NCBI RefSeq assembly: GCF_030826625.1
Contig: NZ_JAPJNQ010000053.1
Location: 1 to 16,215 of the forward strand
Source: Corynebacterium sp.
GTDB lineage: Bacteria > Actinomycetota > Actinomycetes > Mycobacteriales > Mycobacteriaceae
DNA length: 16,215 bases
Direction of reading: 5' to 3'
Under the pieces are notes generated by a model. The model had not been told where the DNA came from, searched no databases, and was given only the letters and a program-made list of their open reading frames with translations. Below are positions 16,022 through 16,215 of this stretch, one piece after another. The first letter of the stretch is position 1. Each line of letters opens with the position of its first letter. The position numbers and the translations under genes are program-made.

Positions 16022-16215
16022 TGTCCTGAAGTGTACTGGGTTTTGTTCCTAGGCATTTACCTTATTTTCTATTATTTCCCGGGACCCGTCTTGTTCCCAA
16101 AACGAGGCTTCAACCTCGACCGGGGTTCGGGACCCCAAGCTTTGATGCAGCCTAGTCTCGGTCCACCATGCCACCCACTCAAACGTAGCGATTTCTACCT
16201 CGACAACATCATCCC
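16022..16215 (-). mobile_element. right part of an IS3-family insertion sequence (partial)
   Basis: The element contains the transposase 3' end and a terminal repeat. IS3-family ends start with TG; three candidates lie just outside the stop codon: TGTACTGGGTTTTG at 16032, TGTCCTGAAG at 16022, and TGACCCCC at 16007. I use 16022 as a compromise. The exact end needs the other copy of the terminal repeat, which is outside the window. Confidence 0.6.
16049..16215 (-). CDS. IS3-family transposase OrfB, C-terminal 54 residues (partial)
   Basis: The frame enters from the right edge and ends at TAG (16049-16051). The translation contains IATFEWVAWWTETRLHQSLG followed by SRTPVEVEASFWEQ. This matches the C-terminal end of the DDE integrase domain of IS3-family OrfB proteins, where W-x2-W-x4-R-x-H-x2-LG-x3-P-x-E is typical; the catalytic residues lie outside the window. 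It reads in the same direction as the pilus genes. Confidence 0.8.
   Translation of the reverse strand, partial: DDVVEVEIATFEWVAWWTETRLHQSLGSRTPVEVEASFWEQDGSREIIENKVNA

Overview
The window looks like an accessory region of an actinobacterial chromosome, most probably Corynebacterium. This rests on a SpaA-type LPXTG pilin operon with class C sortases, a class E (actinobacterial) sortase with TLTTCHP and AGHR motifs, and a moderately high, patchy GC content. No rRNA, tRNA or CRISPR array is visible. Species cannot be fixed from the sequence.

Left part (1-6150, + strand): three tightly packed genes, with a 2 bp gap and then an 8 bp overlap. They encode an MmeI/DnmA-type adenine DNA methyltransferase without a visible nuclease domain (907 aa), a superfamily 2 DEAD/DEAH-like helicase (695 aa), and a GIY-YIG (T5orf172/Mug113-like) nuclease (425 aa). 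The gene order and domain types match the yeeA(dnmA)-yeeB-yeeC cluster that I recall from Bacillus subtilis. This is a restriction-modification-like or defence-like module with its activities on separate proteins; its restriction activity is not established. The helicase C-terminus and the nuclease N-terminus share a helical motif, which hints at a common binding surface. GC falls in the target-recognition part of the methyltransferase, as expected if specificity has been exchanged.

Right part (6212-16215, all on the - strand, so read from right to left): the 3' end of an IS3-family transposase, then a 5'-truncated remnant of a small LPXTG protein (probably a minor or basal pilin), a class E sortase, a 50-residue membrane protein missed by length cut-offs, a 181 bp gap carrying a 10 bp inverted repeat, a SpaA-like major pilin, a strong intergenic hairpin, a large LPXTG protein (probable tip adhesin), two adjacent class C sortases, and a Fic-family protein that starts 9 bp after the last sortase. 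The class C sortases would polymerise pilin through the lysine of its pilin motif, and a housekeeping-type sortase would attach the fibre to the wall. The class E sortase next to the cluster is a candidate for that step, while the usual anchor subunit appears to be lost or damaged by the IS. The Fic protein, a predicted self-inhibited AMP-transferase, appears to be co-transcribed with the pilus genes for unknown reasons.

The two halves converge at 6151-6211. No intergenic gap in the window exceeds 300 bases.
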